A stretch of DNA of 33,952 bases from an uncultured Lachnospiraceae bacterium (lineage in GTDB: Bacteria; Bacillota; Clostridia; TANB77; CAG-508): assembly GCA_945917765.1 (NCBI GenBank), contig CAMEHU010000017.1, positions 1 through 33,952 of the forward strand. The letters are read 5' to 3'. The notes beneath the pieces were generated by a model that made no database searches, was not told the origin of the DNA, and saw only the letters and a program-made list of their open reading frames with translations. Position numbers and translations under genes: made by a program. Shown here in pieces: positions 23,287-31,634 of this stretch (position 1 is the first letter of the stretch; the number at the start of each line of letters is the position of its first letter).

Positions 23287-24048
23287 ATGAAAAATGAATA
23301 TATAAAAGAAATAAAAGAGTCAATGAAAGATAAAATGAAAGAAATGAATTTTAAAATTAAAGGTCAAAGTTTTATCCGAGTTGTAAATAAACAGATATAT
23401 CAAGAAATAAATTTTCAAGGAAGTGCTGCAGGGGATAGCTTTACTGTTAATATTGCAATTATTCCAATTTGTGGAATAAAAAAAGTTGACCCATATATAA
23501 GAATTGGTTTCTTTATTTCTGGAGAAGATATCTGGTGGACATATACAAAAAATTCAATAAGTGAAGTTGTAAATATAATAAATGAAAAAATTTTGAAGAT
23601 TATGGATTCACTAACTACTTACGAAGAGTTATATACAGAAATAGAATCCCTAATAGATAACATATCTCTATATAAAAAAGATAATAATAATTATAAAGCT
23701 TCAATAATGTATCATGTTGGAAATATAAATTTATTTTGGTTGTGCTTTAGAAATAACAAATTTGATAAATGCAAAGATATATTAAAGCTTGAAAAAGATG
23801 ATGTTCAAGTATGGTTAAATAGATGTTTGGAAGTAGAAGATGATTTCCAAAAACAAGTAACATCGGAAAAACTTATTAAAAGATTTGAAGACAATAAAAA
23901 TAAATTAAAACAAATAGCTCAAGAGCGAATAAACAAAATAGAAGAATTAAATACATTATTAAATAACAATGAATTTGAAAAATTACAAAAAATGACAAAT
24001 GAAATTGAGTTAGAAAACCTAAATAGATTAAATAAATATTGTTTCTAA
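23287..24048 (+). CDS. DUF4304-like protein
   Basis: This 253-residue soluble protein has an N-terminal domain (about 1-130) resembling DUF4304: FKIKGQSFIRVVNKQIYQEINFQGSAAGDSFTVNIAI, then DPYIRIGFFISGEDIWWTY. The C-terminal half is helical and Lys/Glu-rich (about 190-250, a probable coiled coil). The family has no known activity. AAGGAG precedes ATG 23287. It stands alone in direction with its neighbours but has no clear promoter, so it may be read with the preceding genes. Confidence 0.6.
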   Translation: MKNEYIKEIKESMKDKMKEMNFKIKGQSFIRVVNKQIYQEINFQGSAAGDSFTVNIAIIPICGIKKVDPYIRIGFFISGEDIWWTYTKNSISEVVNIINEKILKIMDSLTTYEELYTEIESLIDNISLYKKDNNNYKASIMYHVGNINLFWLCFRNNKFDKCKDILKLEKDDVQVWLNRCLEVEDDFQKQVTSEKLIKRFEDNKNKLKQIAQERINKIEELNTLLNNNEFEKLQKMTNEIELENLNRLNKYCF

Positions 24049-24103
24049 ATTAGTTATAAAATAACGTTAGAATGACAATAAATAAAAAATATGGAGAATA
24101 AAA

Positions 24104-24844
24104 ATGAAAATAATTCCGCTTCTTAAAACAAACAAGATAGCAATACCAATAATCATTTCTATAGTACTTATAATAAGTGTTATTCCAATAATGCAAATTA
24201 ACTTCAATAAAATGCCCACTACTAACTCAGAAACAAAACAAGAGCAAGTACAGAAAAAAATAGACGTTACTAAAGAATGGGTATATGACGCAGATTATGG
24301 TTTTGAAAACAAGATATTAAAAGATCCGTATGATGGCAGAGAAGTTTTTAATAGTAAGGAAGAACTGATACCACCATATATAAATATAAATTCAGAATAT
24401 GCAAATGTAGTAAATAATGAAATTAAAGAAATGTATATAGATGAATATAATAAATTTGCCAATATTGGCAATGGAAGGTATTGTTCTAATATCAAATATA
24501 GTTATTTTTATAACGATGAACTATTATCAGTTACAATAATAAATAAAACAGGTCTAATAAATGCTGGAGCTAAATTAAAATACATAGTATATAATTTTAA
24601 TTTGAATACTTTAGATAAAGCATCATTAGAAGATTGCTATAAAGCAGCAGGTTATACATCTAAAGAACAACTTGGACTATCAATAGAAACTACTATATCT
24701 AATGAAATAAAGAATGAACATTTACTATCTGATGTTACCTGGAACTATGATGAGTTATTTATAGATAAAGATGGTAAAGTAAATTTGGTTGTACCATCTC
24801 CTCCAGGAGATATAAAATATGTAACAATAGAAAAAATAGATTAA
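24104..24844 (+). CDS. Membrane-anchored protein with RsiV/DUF3298-like domain
   Basis: This 246-residue protein has one N-terminal hydrophobic helix (about 11-31, IAIPIIISIVLIISVIPIMQI) and an extracytoplasmic domain. There is no lipobox. The outside part carries YANVVNNEIKEMY, YSYFYNDELLSVTI, YIVYNFNLNTLDKASLEDCY, SIETTISNEI and YDELFIDKDGKVNLVVPSPPG, the pattern of RsiV/PdaC-type DUF3298 domains that fold outside the cell. The function is unknown; no sigma factor is adjacent. Its first codons contain AATTCCGCTTCT, also found at 27235. Confidence 0.55.
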   Translation: MKIIPLLKTNKIAIPIIISIVLIISVIPIMQINFNKMPTTNSETKQEQVQKKIDVTKEWVYDADYGFENKILKDPYDGREVFNSKEELIPPYININSEYANVVNNEIKEMYIDEYNKFANIGNGRYCSNIKYSYFYNDELLSVTIINKTGLINAGAKLKYIVYNFNLNTLDKASLEDCYKAAGYTSKEQLGLSIETTISNEIKNEHLLSDVTWNYDELFIDKDGKVNLVVPSPPGDIKYVTIEKID

Positions 24845-24865
24845 TGATATATGGAGATGAAGATT

Positions 24866-25297
24866 ATGAATAATGTAAATATTGGCAATGCAGGAGAATA
24901 TTTTGTTGCAGGAGAATTAGAAAGACGAGGATTTACAGTTGGAGTTCCTATGTCTAATGTAAAAGATTATGATATATTATGTATCAATAAAAACGGAAAA
25001 CAATTTGCACTACAGGTAAAGACAACATCTTATGGTAGCAACAAATGAATCTTATCTAGTAAAAATGAGAAAATGGTAAACGAAAATGTATTCTATATAT
25101 TTGTACATTTACATCAATTAGACAAACCGAGTTATTATATAGTACCTAGTAAAATAGTTGCAGACACTATTTCAAAGGAACATACTGCTTGGTTAAATAA
25201 ACCAGGTAAAGATGGATTATTACATAAAGATAATAATATAAGAACAATTAAATTTGATGATGACAGATTTTTAGAAAAATGGGATTATTTAAATTAA
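24866..25297 (+). pseudogene. PD-(D/E)XK-like protein interrupted by TGA
   Basis: From ATG 24866 the frame reads NIGNAGEYFVAGELERRGF, VKDYDILCINKNGKQFALQVKTT, a nuclease-like E...D...QxK arrangement, and reaches TGA at 25046-25048 (AAC AAA TGA ATC). It continues in the same frame with ILSSKNEKMVNENVFYIFVHL to WDYLN. TGG (Trp) at that place would restore an intact protein of about 143 residues, as in related proteins where K-W follows the VKTT strand. UGA decoding as Trp is unlikely since TGG is used normally and prfB is present. The fold places it with DUF4365/Holliday-junction-like families; activity is uncertain. Confidence 0.65.
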
Positions 25298-25313
25298 AAT
25301 AGGAGGAAAACAA

Positions 25314-27236
25314 ATGAGATTATTTTTATGTGGTGGTGGAGATGGTTCTCAAACCACTAATGCTTACAATAAATTAAATGAAATAATAGACCATACAAAA
25401 CCGCTTCTATACATTCCATTAGCAATGGAAATTGATAAATATTCAAGCTGTTATGAATGGATAACAAATGAATTAAAGGATTTAAATATATCTAATATAG
25501 AAATGGTAACACAAGCATCTGAGATTATAGATAAAAATTTAAATGACTATTGTGCTATCTTTATAGGTGGAGGAAACACATTTAAACTATTAAACGATTT
25601 AAAAACAAGTAGTGCATTTGAAAGAATACAAGATTTTATAAATAATAATGGCATTGTATTTGGTGGAAGTGCTGGTGCAATTATATTTGGTAAGAATCTA
25701 AAATCTTGTGCTTTAGATGATGATAATACTATAGGTTTAGAAGATATATCTGGATATGATGTTTTAAATGGATACTCTATACTATGTCACTACACTAATA
25801 GAACAAAAGAAAAAGATGACGAAAGTAAAGAATATTTATTAAATCTATCAAAAGAAGAAAAAATAATAGCTTTGCCAGAAGAAGATACTATTTATATAAA
25901 TGATGCTCATATAGAAGTTATAGGAACTAAACCATATTATATATTTGATAATGGTGCTATACTAGAAAGAAACCCTAGTCTTCCAGAATGGCAATTTGGT
26001 ATAGACAACGACAATTTAGTTGAATCAGTATTACAAGGAAAGAAAACAGCAACTACATCGTTAGACACTATTAATGTTTCTAAACCTGGAGAAAGAAGTA
26101 TATTAACATTCGAAAATGAAAAGAAAGCTTGTATAGTAGAAACAAAAAAAGTTATCATTACTCAATTCAAAAATATCACACCTGAAATGGCATTTTTAGA
26201 AGGCAAAGGTAATAGAACATTAGATTATTATAAAAAAGCTCATATGGACTATTTCAAAGCAATAAACCCTAACTTTAATGATGAAACAGAAGTATGTTTT
26301 GAGATATTTGAAGTTATAGAAGATTTAAGAAAAACAAGATTAGCATTAGCCAAAAGAATAGTAAAACATAATGAACAAATTTTCGGAAACAATTTGCACA
26401 CTATAACAGAAATAAATGCAGGATTTAATAATGACCTGTTTGACATTGATAATAAGTACATTATAAAGGTTTGCGGTAATGGTAAAGAAGACAAATTTGA
26501 AAAGGAAAATCAATTCTATATAGAGAATTCTAATTCAAAACATATACCTAAACTATATAAATATGATAACACCAAAACAATTGTAGATTCTGTATATGAA
26601 ATAATTAGCAAAATAGAAGGTAAGTCTTTATATTACTATTGGTATAAGATGAATGAAACTGAACGAGAAGCGGCAATAAAAGAATTGATAGATATACTTA
26701 AAGACATACATAATTCAAAATGTGAACCATATAACTGGACAAATTATATTAAATCTCAAATACAAAATTACTATAAAGAAACTAAAAAATACTTCTCTAC
26801 TGAAGAGCAAAAACTAATAGAACAATCGTTCACTAACTATGACAAATATCTAAAAGATAATAAATTTGCTTTCATACACAATGATTTACATTTTGATAAC
26901 ATTATAAAAAATGACAATGGCTTGTATCTAATAGATTTTAATGATGCTATGATAGCGCCTATTGATTACGAGTTTAGATTATTATATAGGTGCAAAAAAG
27001 AACCTTGGAAGTGGGCTAATTCAGAAATGGATCCTTTTCAAAAACCCGAAGACTATAAAAATATAGATATCTATATAAAAAAATATTATAAAGAATTTTC
27101 TGATATTAACTACATAAATAAAAGAATGATAATATATAGTATATTAGATGATATGCGATTACTAACGAGGTTTGACAATAATGAATTAAAAGAAAGTGTA
27201 GTAAACTATACTAAAAAAATTCTCAAACTGAATTAA
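25314..27236 (+). CDS. Three-domain fusion: S51 peptidase - ASCH - APH-type kinase
   Basis: This 640-residue protein joins three domains in one uninterrupted frame. Residues 1-225 are peptidase S51 (peptidase E/cyanophycinase-like): LFLCGGGDGSQ, CAIFIGGGNTFKLL, and the nucleophile elbow FGGSAGAIIF with Ser119, then ALPEEDTIYI. Residues about 226-340 are an ASCH domain (WQFGIDNDNLVESVLQGKKTATTS, PGERSILTFENEKKACIVETKKV), likely RNA or nucleotide binding. Residues about 360-640 are an aminoglycoside-phosphotransferase/choline-kinase-type fold with IHNDLHFDNI (Asp524) and LIDFNDAMIAP (Asp541). The substrate is unknown. AGGAGG precedes ATG 25314. Domain calls are from motifs. Confidence 0.8.
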   Translation: MRLFLCGGGDGSQTTNAYNKLNEIIDHTKPLLYIPLAMEIDKYSSCYEWITNELKDLNISNIEMVTQASEIIDKNLNDYCAIFIGGGNTFKLLNDLKTSSAFERIQDFINNNGIVFGGSAGAIIFGKNLKSCALDDDNTIGLEDISGYDVLNGYSILCHYTNRTKEKDDESKEYLLNLSKEEKIIALPEEDTIYINDAHIEVIGTKPYYIFDNGAILERNPSLPEWQFGIDNDNLVESVLQGKKTATTSLDTINVSKPGERSILTFENEKKACIVETKKVIITQFKNITPEMAFLEGKGNRTLDYYKKAHMDYFKAINPNFNDETEVCFEIFEVIEDLRKTRLALAKRIVKHNEQIFGNNLHTITEINAGFNNDLFDIDNKYIIKVCGNGKEDKFEKENQFYIENSNSKHIPKLYKYDNTKTIVDSVYEIISKIEGKSLYYYWYKMNETEREAAIKELIDILKDIHNSKCEPYNWTNYIKSQIQNYYKETKKYFSTEEQKLIEQSFTNYDKYLKDNKFAFIHNDLHFDNIIKNDNGLYLIDFNDAMIAPIDYEFRLLYRCKKEPWKWANSEMDPFQKPEDYKNIDIYIKKYYKEFSDINYINKRMIIYSILDDMRLLTRFDNNELKESVVNYTKKILKLN

Positions 27237-27277
27237 TTCCGCTTCTAAAAACAAGATAAGTAAGGAGAAATGAAAAA

Positions 27278-27307
27278 ATGAATAATTATTTAATAAGCAA
27301 AGAATAA
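27278..27307 (+). pseudogene. Tiny gene remnant
   Basis: After a good AAGGAG ribosome-binding site, ATG 27278 encodes only MNNYLISKE before TAA. It looks like the surviving start of a deleted gene between the fusion gene and the VOC gene. Confidence 0.3.
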
Positions 27308-27357
27308 TGTATGAAATGAAACTCAAATAAATATAAAGGAAAGTAGAAGGTGAAATT

Positions 27358-27771
27358 ATGTACTTTAACAAAATAATACCAGAATTATCAGTAACAAACT
27401 TAGAAAATAGTTTAAAATTTTATCAAACTATTGGATTTAAAATAGAATATGATAGACCGGAACAAAAATTCGCATTTCTTTCTTTAGGAGAAATACAATT
27501 CATGATACAAGAAATTGCAGAAAATGATAAGTGGGATGTTGCACCACTTTCATACCCTTTTGGTAATGGAATAAACTTTCAGTTAGAAGTTGATAATGTA
27601 GATGTTATTTATAATGCTTTAGCTAATAACAACTATAAAATAGCATTTGAAATGGAAGAAAACTGGTATAGACAAGATGATAAGTTACTAGGTAATAAAG
27701 AATTCCTAGTTCAAGATCCAGATGGATATCTATTAAGGTTTTCAGAAGATTTAGGTCAAAAACAAATTTAA
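27358..27771 (+). CDS. VOC-family (glyoxalase/bleomycin-resistance) protein
   Basis: This 137-residue protein has the vicinal-oxygen-chelate fold pattern: IIPELSVTNLENSLKFYQTIGFKIEY at the N-terminus, FAFLSLGEIQFMIQE, INFQLEVDNVDVIYNAL, and the C-terminal KEFLVQDPDGYLLRFSEDL. The closest named relatives are bleomycin-binding resistance proteins, which sequester the drug, but small VOC genes also act as isomerases or lyases. Codons favour AAC, ACT and CTA slightly more than in the core genes. Start ATG 27358 has AAAGGAAAG further upstream, a weak site. Confidence 0.8.
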   Translation: MYFNKIIPELSVTNLENSLKFYQTIGFKIEYDRPEQKFAFLSLGEIQFMIQEIAENDKWDVAPLSYPFGNGINFQLEVDNVDVIYNALANNNYKIAFEMEENWYRQDDKLLGNKEFLVQDPDGYLLRFSEDLGQKQI

Positions 27772-27837
27772 AGAAATCCGCTTCTACTATTGCTATTTGT
27801 TTATATCACATAAATTTGAAATTTTGGAGGTAATAAA

Positions 27838-28368
27838 ATGAAAATATTAATTGGAACAAAAAATCCAGGAAAAATACAAGGAGCTAAACAAGCTTTTGAT
27901 AATTATTTTAAAGATATTGAAGTAACAGGAATACCAGTATCATCAGATGTAAGTGATGAACCAGTAGATTTAGACATATATAATGGAGCTAGAAACAGAG
28001 TAAACAATCTAATTAAATATGCAAAAGAAAACAACATAGAAGCGGAATACTATTTAGGAATAGAATCTGGTATAACAAACCTATTAGGAAAATGGATGAT
28101 TATTAATGTAGCAGTTATTAAAGATAAACATGGTCATGAATCTTGGGGTACAAGCCCTGCATTCCCTGTGCCTGATAAATATGTTGATGAAATCATAAAA
28201 ACAGATTTAGGACAAGTTATGGACAAAATATTTAAGCAAAATGACTTAAGAAGCAGTAAAGGTGGAATAAGTTTCTTAACTAATAATGTATTAGATAGAA
28301 TAGAACTTACAAGAGATGCTTTCATTATGGCTCTTACTGGTCAAATTAATGATATATGGAGAGATTAA
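27838..28368 (+). CDS. yjjX: Non-canonical purine NTPase, YjjX/DUF84 family
   Basis: This 176-residue protein matches inosine/xanthosine triphosphatases, which remove damaged purine nucleotides: MKILIGTKNPGKIQGAKQAFDNY (the GTKNPxK phosphate-binding start), SDEPVDLDIYNGARNRV, AEYYLGIESGI (acidic catalytic part), SWGTSPAFPVP, and the C-terminal SSKGGISFLTNNVLDR. Length is typical. TTGGAGG precedes ATG 27838. It is one of several nucleotide- or small-molecule-processing genes in this run (HD hydrolase, CYTH, DHH). Confidence 0.88.
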   Translation: MKILIGTKNPGKIQGAKQAFDNYFKDIEVTGIPVSSDVSDEPVDLDIYNGARNRVNNLIKYAKENNIEAEYYLGIESGITNLLGKWMIINVAVIKDKHGHESWGTSPAFPVPDKYVDEIIKTDLGQVMDKIFKQNDLRSSKGGISFLTNNVLDRIELTRDAFIMALTGQINDIWRD

Positions 28369-28481
28369 ATAGTATCCCAAAAAAAGCATAAGCCCCTTAA
28401 CAAAGCATTTGCTTAATCTACAAATGTGTATACTATATTTGTTTTTCGAAAAATTAAAAATACCAATTAAGGAGAAATAAA

Positions 28482-29534
28482 ATGGATAATCAAGATTATT
28501 TTAACAATATAAATACAACTATAAAAAACTATTTTAAAATATTAGTAGATGAAATACCTAATTTTTTAAAAGAATACATCAATACTTCTGAACTACAAAG
28601 AATAGGAAAAATTGGAATGAATTGTGGAACTGATTACACAAAGATATTTAATAACAAATTCTTTTATTCAAGATTAGATCATAGTATAGGTGTTGCACTA
28701 ATTATATGGAATTTTACGCATGATAAAAAGCAAACACTAGCAGGATTATTTCATGATATAGCTACACCTTGTTTTAGTCATTGTATTGATTTTTTGCATA
28801 AAGATTATATAAATCAAGAAGTAACTGAAGCAGATACTAGAAGAATCATAGAAGAATCACAAGAAATAATGAGTCTATTAAAGAAGGATAGTATACTAAT
28901 AGATGAAGTTTGTGATTACAAAATATATCCTATAGCAGATAATAATACTCCAAGATTATCAGCTGATAGATTAGAGTATACATTATCCAGCGGGTTGAGT
29001 TTTACAAAAGAATGGGAAGTATATGATATAAAAGAAATATATTCAAATTTAACAGTTTTATCTAATGAAGTTAATACTATTGAATTAGGATTCAAAGATA
29101 AAAATATAGCAGAAAAGTTTGTAAATGGTGCAAGCAAAATGTGGATGGTATTTCAAGGCAATAAAGATAAATTAGTTATGCAGTTTATAGCAGATTCAAT
29201 GAAAAATGCAATTAATAAAAAAATAATTGAAGAAGCGGATTTATACAAATATTCTGAACTTGAGATAATTGATAAAATAATTAGTTGTAATGAAAAAAAT
29301 CTTAGCAATAATTTTAAAAATTTTATGAATAGTACAGATATTAATGAAGGAATTACCCCACCAAAAGATAACTATTATATTGGATTTGATGTTAAAAAAA
29401 GATATATCAATCCTTTAGTTAATAATACTAGATTAACTGATATTTCGCCAAAATCAAAAGAACTTATCGAGCAAATTCTGAATTATAAGTTTAATAATTA
29501 TGGATGGTTCAAATTTAATGTGTTATTTGAATAA
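28482..29534 (+). CDS. HD-domain phosphohydrolase
   Basis: This 350-residue soluble protein has the HD metal-binding set: SRLDHSIGVALI (His67), AGLFHDIATPCFSH (His91, Asp92) and LSADRLEY (Asp162), a layout close to dGTPase/HD-GYP-free nucleotide hydrolases. The C-terminal part (about 190-350) is helical and ends KFNNYGWFKFNV. Substrates of such stand-alone HD proteins are commonly nucleotides or phospho-linked signals. AAGGAG precedes ATG 28482. It follows the NTPase after 113 bp. Confidence 0.8.
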   Translation: MDNQDYFNNINTTIKNYFKILVDEIPNFLKEYINTSELQRIGKIGMNCGTDYTKIFNNKFFYSRLDHSIGVALIIWNFTHDKKQTLAGLFHDIATPCFSHCIDFLHKDYINQEVTEADTRRIIEESQEIMSLLKKDSILIDEVCDYKIYPIADNNTPRLSADRLEYTLSSGLSFTKEWEVYDIKEIYSNLTVLSNEVNTIELGFKDKNIAEKFVNGASKMWMVFQGNKDKLVMQFIADSMKNAINKKIIEEADLYKYSELEIIDKIISCNEKNLSNNFKNFMNSTDINEGITPPKDNYYIGFDVKKRYINPLVNNTRLTDISPKSKELIEQILNYKFNNYGWFKFNVLFE

Positions 29535-29685
29535 AGAAAAAAATAAACCTATTATGTATTGACAAAATTGATATAATATGAGAAAATAGTTAAATATTGG
29601 ACAAGTTCCAATAGGTCTACTATTCAAAAAGAATTTTAGGCAAAGTAACATCTAAATTAATTATTATTAATTGGAGGAAAATAAT

Positions 29686-30096
29686 ATGGATGACACTATC
29701 AAAGAGCTCGAAAAAAGTCTTGAAATGCTTAAACACGAAATAGACAAGCTGAAGAGAAACTCAGAATTGAAAGAGGGATTAGACAAGCTGAAGAGAAACT
29801 CAGAATTGAAAGAGGAATCTGACGAGCTTGTAGACAAGTATCTAAAAGAGTCAAAATTAGACGAGCTTGTAGACAAGTATCTAAAAGAGTCAAAAAAAGT
29901 TGAAGTACATGATAAGAACGTAACAAGCGGAGTACCTGTCTTTATTATGGAGTATGTATCACAGCTGAATGAAAGAGAAGGCGAGAAATACAAAGAAAAA
30001 ATCCTGGATATTCTTAAATTCATGGATATCTATTTCAAATTTTGCGTAATAAAAGAAGAAGCTCACAAAAAAGAGACTGACAAAAATAATGAATAA
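29686..30096 (+). CDS. Coiled-coil protein with two tandem 13-residue duplications
   Basis: This 136-residue protein is charged and mostly helical. It contains DKLKRNSELKEGL/DKLKRNSELKEES followed by DELVDKYLKESKL/DELVDKYLKESKK, each pair an almost exact 39-nt tandem repeat (29742-29819 and 29821-29898). The remainder (about 90-136) has VTSGVPVFIMEYVSQLNE and ILDILKFMDIYFKFCV, a possible small folded domain or amphipathic helix. GGAGG at 29673-29677 selects ATG 29686; the in-frame TTG 29671 overlaps it. There is no signal peptide. The function is unknown. Confidence 0.75.
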   Translation: MDDTIKELEKSLEMLKHEIDKLKRNSELKEGLDKLKRNSELKEESDELVDKYLKESKLDELVDKYLKESKKVEVHDKNVTSGVPVFIMEYVSQLNEREGEKYKEKILDILKFMDIYFKFCVIKEEAHKKETDKNNE

Positions 30097-30100
30097 TTAC

Positions 30101-30133
30101 AAAAAAGCGCTGTTAATTACAGCGCTTTTTTTG
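30101..30133 (+). terminator. Terminator after the coiled-coil gene
   Basis: AAAAAAGCGCTGT pairs with ACAGCGCTTTTTT around TAATT; a GC-core hairpin followed by T residues. Confidence 0.9.
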
Positions 30134-30265
30134 TAGTATAAAGCTATGAATAAAATGACTAATTGCTTTCATTTTATAATTAATAATAAATTTTGATTGC
30201 AATAAACATATAAATGTATTAAAATACTTAATATAGAATAAACAATGAATAATAGGAGATATAAT

Positions 30266-30781
30266 ATGAAAAATTATAATAAAACAGTTAGATTAAAATC
30301 TGATGAATATAAGTCAGCTTAAACAATGAGAGCTTTTTCAGGTACATGGATACCTCGTAATGGTTTATTTATTACAAAAGACGGAAGTAACTTTCCAATA
30401 AGTACACCGGTTACGATTGATGACAATTGTGAAATAGAAGTAAAATATAATGAAGAAAAACATTATGGTAGAGTAAAATATATATCAAGTTCACCAAGAA
30501 GAAAATACTATATGTTTTTAAAATGGTATATTATTATATTGCAAATATTAGCAATTATAGCAACAGTTTACGAGATTGAAGTAAATGGGAACTATCTTGT
30601 TGAAGAATCACCAGCTAAAAGCTTAGGAGTTCCTTTCATTGCAACATGGCTATGTCTCGACATAGTAATTATGCGTAATATGAACACTGTAACTAAATGG
30701 TTAGTTACAATATTTAGCTATTTCTTATTATTTGTAAGCACAGTTAGTTTTATAACATATTTAATAGAAATAATGAATTAG
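30266..30781 (+). pseudogene. Small membrane protein gene with an in-frame stop
   Basis: From ATG 30266 (GGAG upstream) the frame reads MKNYNKTVRLKSDEYKSA and hits TAA at 30320-30322, then continues TMRAFSGTWIPRNGLFITK in the same frame to 30781. CAA to TAA would explain it. The protein has about three hydrophobic helices in the C-terminal part (KWYIIILQILAIIATVYEI, PFIATWLCLDIVIM, WLVTIFSYFLLFVSTVSFI). Translation could restart at ATG 30326 giving 151 residues. No family is recognised. Confidence 0.55.
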
Positions 30782-30812
30782 TCTATTTTACACAATCTTA
30801 AAAAGAAATCTT

Positions 30813-30881
30813 GAAAATTATTACAACGATATAGAAGTTATTGGCATACCAGAGATGGAGAAGATTTTGTATTTAAAATAG
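30813..30881 (+). pseudogene. Short coding remnant, YjjX-like
   Basis: An open frame without a start reads NYYNDIEVIGIPEMEKILYLK and a stop. NY..DIEV.GIP matches the YjjX gene at 27838 (NYFKDIEVTGIP). It may be a fragment of another NTPase copy or chance similarity. Confidence 0.3.
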
Positions 30882-30899
30882 TAATATGGAGGAAACACA

Positions 30900-31397
30900 G
30901 TGGAAATAGAAAGACGTTTTTTTATAAAAAATATAGAAAAGGTAAATGAATTAATTTCTGAATATAAAGACAGTAAAAAGGTTATTGTACAGGATTATAT
31001 TTTTTCAGATATTTTTACTGCAATAAGAAAAAGAAAAATAGAAAAAAATGGAGAAATAAAATTTATTTATACAGTAAAAACAGGAAAAAGAAATCTTTCA
31101 GTTAATGAATATGAGATAGAAATTACAAAAGAGCAATATGACAAATTAGAAAAGGATGAAAATAGAATTACAATTGAAAAAGATAGATATTTTATTCCAT
31201 ATGAAGATGAATTAACAATAGAGCTTGATGTATTTCATGGAGCATATGAAGGCATTGTTTTTGCAGAAATCGAATTTGAAACAGAAAGTCAGGCAATAAA
31301 TAAAAAAGTTCCAGATTGGTTCGATGTAGAAATTGGTGAAAAAGTTTCTAATGATATGATGTCTAAAGAGCTAATAGATTTCAATAAAATTTTATAG
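30900..31397 (+). CDS. CYTH-domain protein (triphosphatase-like)
   Basis: CYTH proteins hydrolyse triphosphates (thiamine triphosphate, inorganic triphosphate) or make cAMP, within a tunnel of charged strands. This 165-residue protein has EIERRFFI at its start (the ExExK/R signature), TAIRKRKIEKNG, FIYTVKTGKRNLSVNEYEIEIT, ITIEKDRYFIPY, TIELDVFHGAYEGIVFAEIEFE and ends in a helical stretch. The charged residues expected for the triphosphate tunnel are in place. The start is GTG 30900 after GGAGG. Substrate is unknown; length suits a small single-domain triphosphatase. Confidence 0.85.
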   Translation: MEIERRFFIKNIEKVNELISEYKDSKKVIVQDYIFSDIFTAIRKRKIEKNGEIKFIYTVKTGKRNLSVNEYEIEITKEQYDKLEKDENRITIEKDRYFIPYEDELTIELDVFHGAYEGIVFAEIEFETESQAINKKVPDWFDVEIGEKVSNDMMSKELIDFNKIL

Positions 31398-31442
31398 TAT
31401 AGAAATTTATATATAAGCCAATTTAATTACTGGGCTTTTTTG

Positions 31443-31541
31443 CGCTTTATTAATAAGGATATAAAAAGCTCTTAAGCAAATGGCCAATTGGAGAATACTC
31501 AAAAGCATTAGACATATTAGATGATAATGAATTTTTTGAAT
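31443..31541 (+). pseudogene. Fragment of an unknown gene
   Basis: An open frame without a start reads RFINKDIKKLLSKWPIGEY then SKALDILDDNEFFE and TAA. It looks like a surviving C-terminal tail. The parent protein is not recognised. Confidence 0.3.
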
Positions 31542-31634
31542 AATGAATGAAAATATAATTTAACTGCTATTATGTAGGGTTTAAAGAGATAGAAAAAAAG
31601 ATGAGAATATTTTTGTAAATAAGAAGGAATGATA

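Noticed and set aside
25046-25048. TGA read as Trp, implying an alternative code
   Set aside because: TGG is used for Trp throughout and RF2 with its UGA-dependent frameshift is present, so a nonsense mutation is simpler.
29559-29577. TTGACA followed by TATAAT before the coiled-coil gene
   Set aside because: The boxes are only 7 bp apart, incompatible with a sigma-A promoter; at most the -10 is used with a poor -35.
29667-30023. Minus-strand open frame of 118 residues opposite the coiled-coil gene
   Set aside because: It has no ribosome-binding site and its composition is the mirror of the repeats in the plus-strand gene.
31425-31442. AAGCC/GGGCTT hairpin as a terminator after the CYTH gene
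   Set aside because: The stem is only about five pairs with a long loop; it may work weakly but is not counted as a feature.
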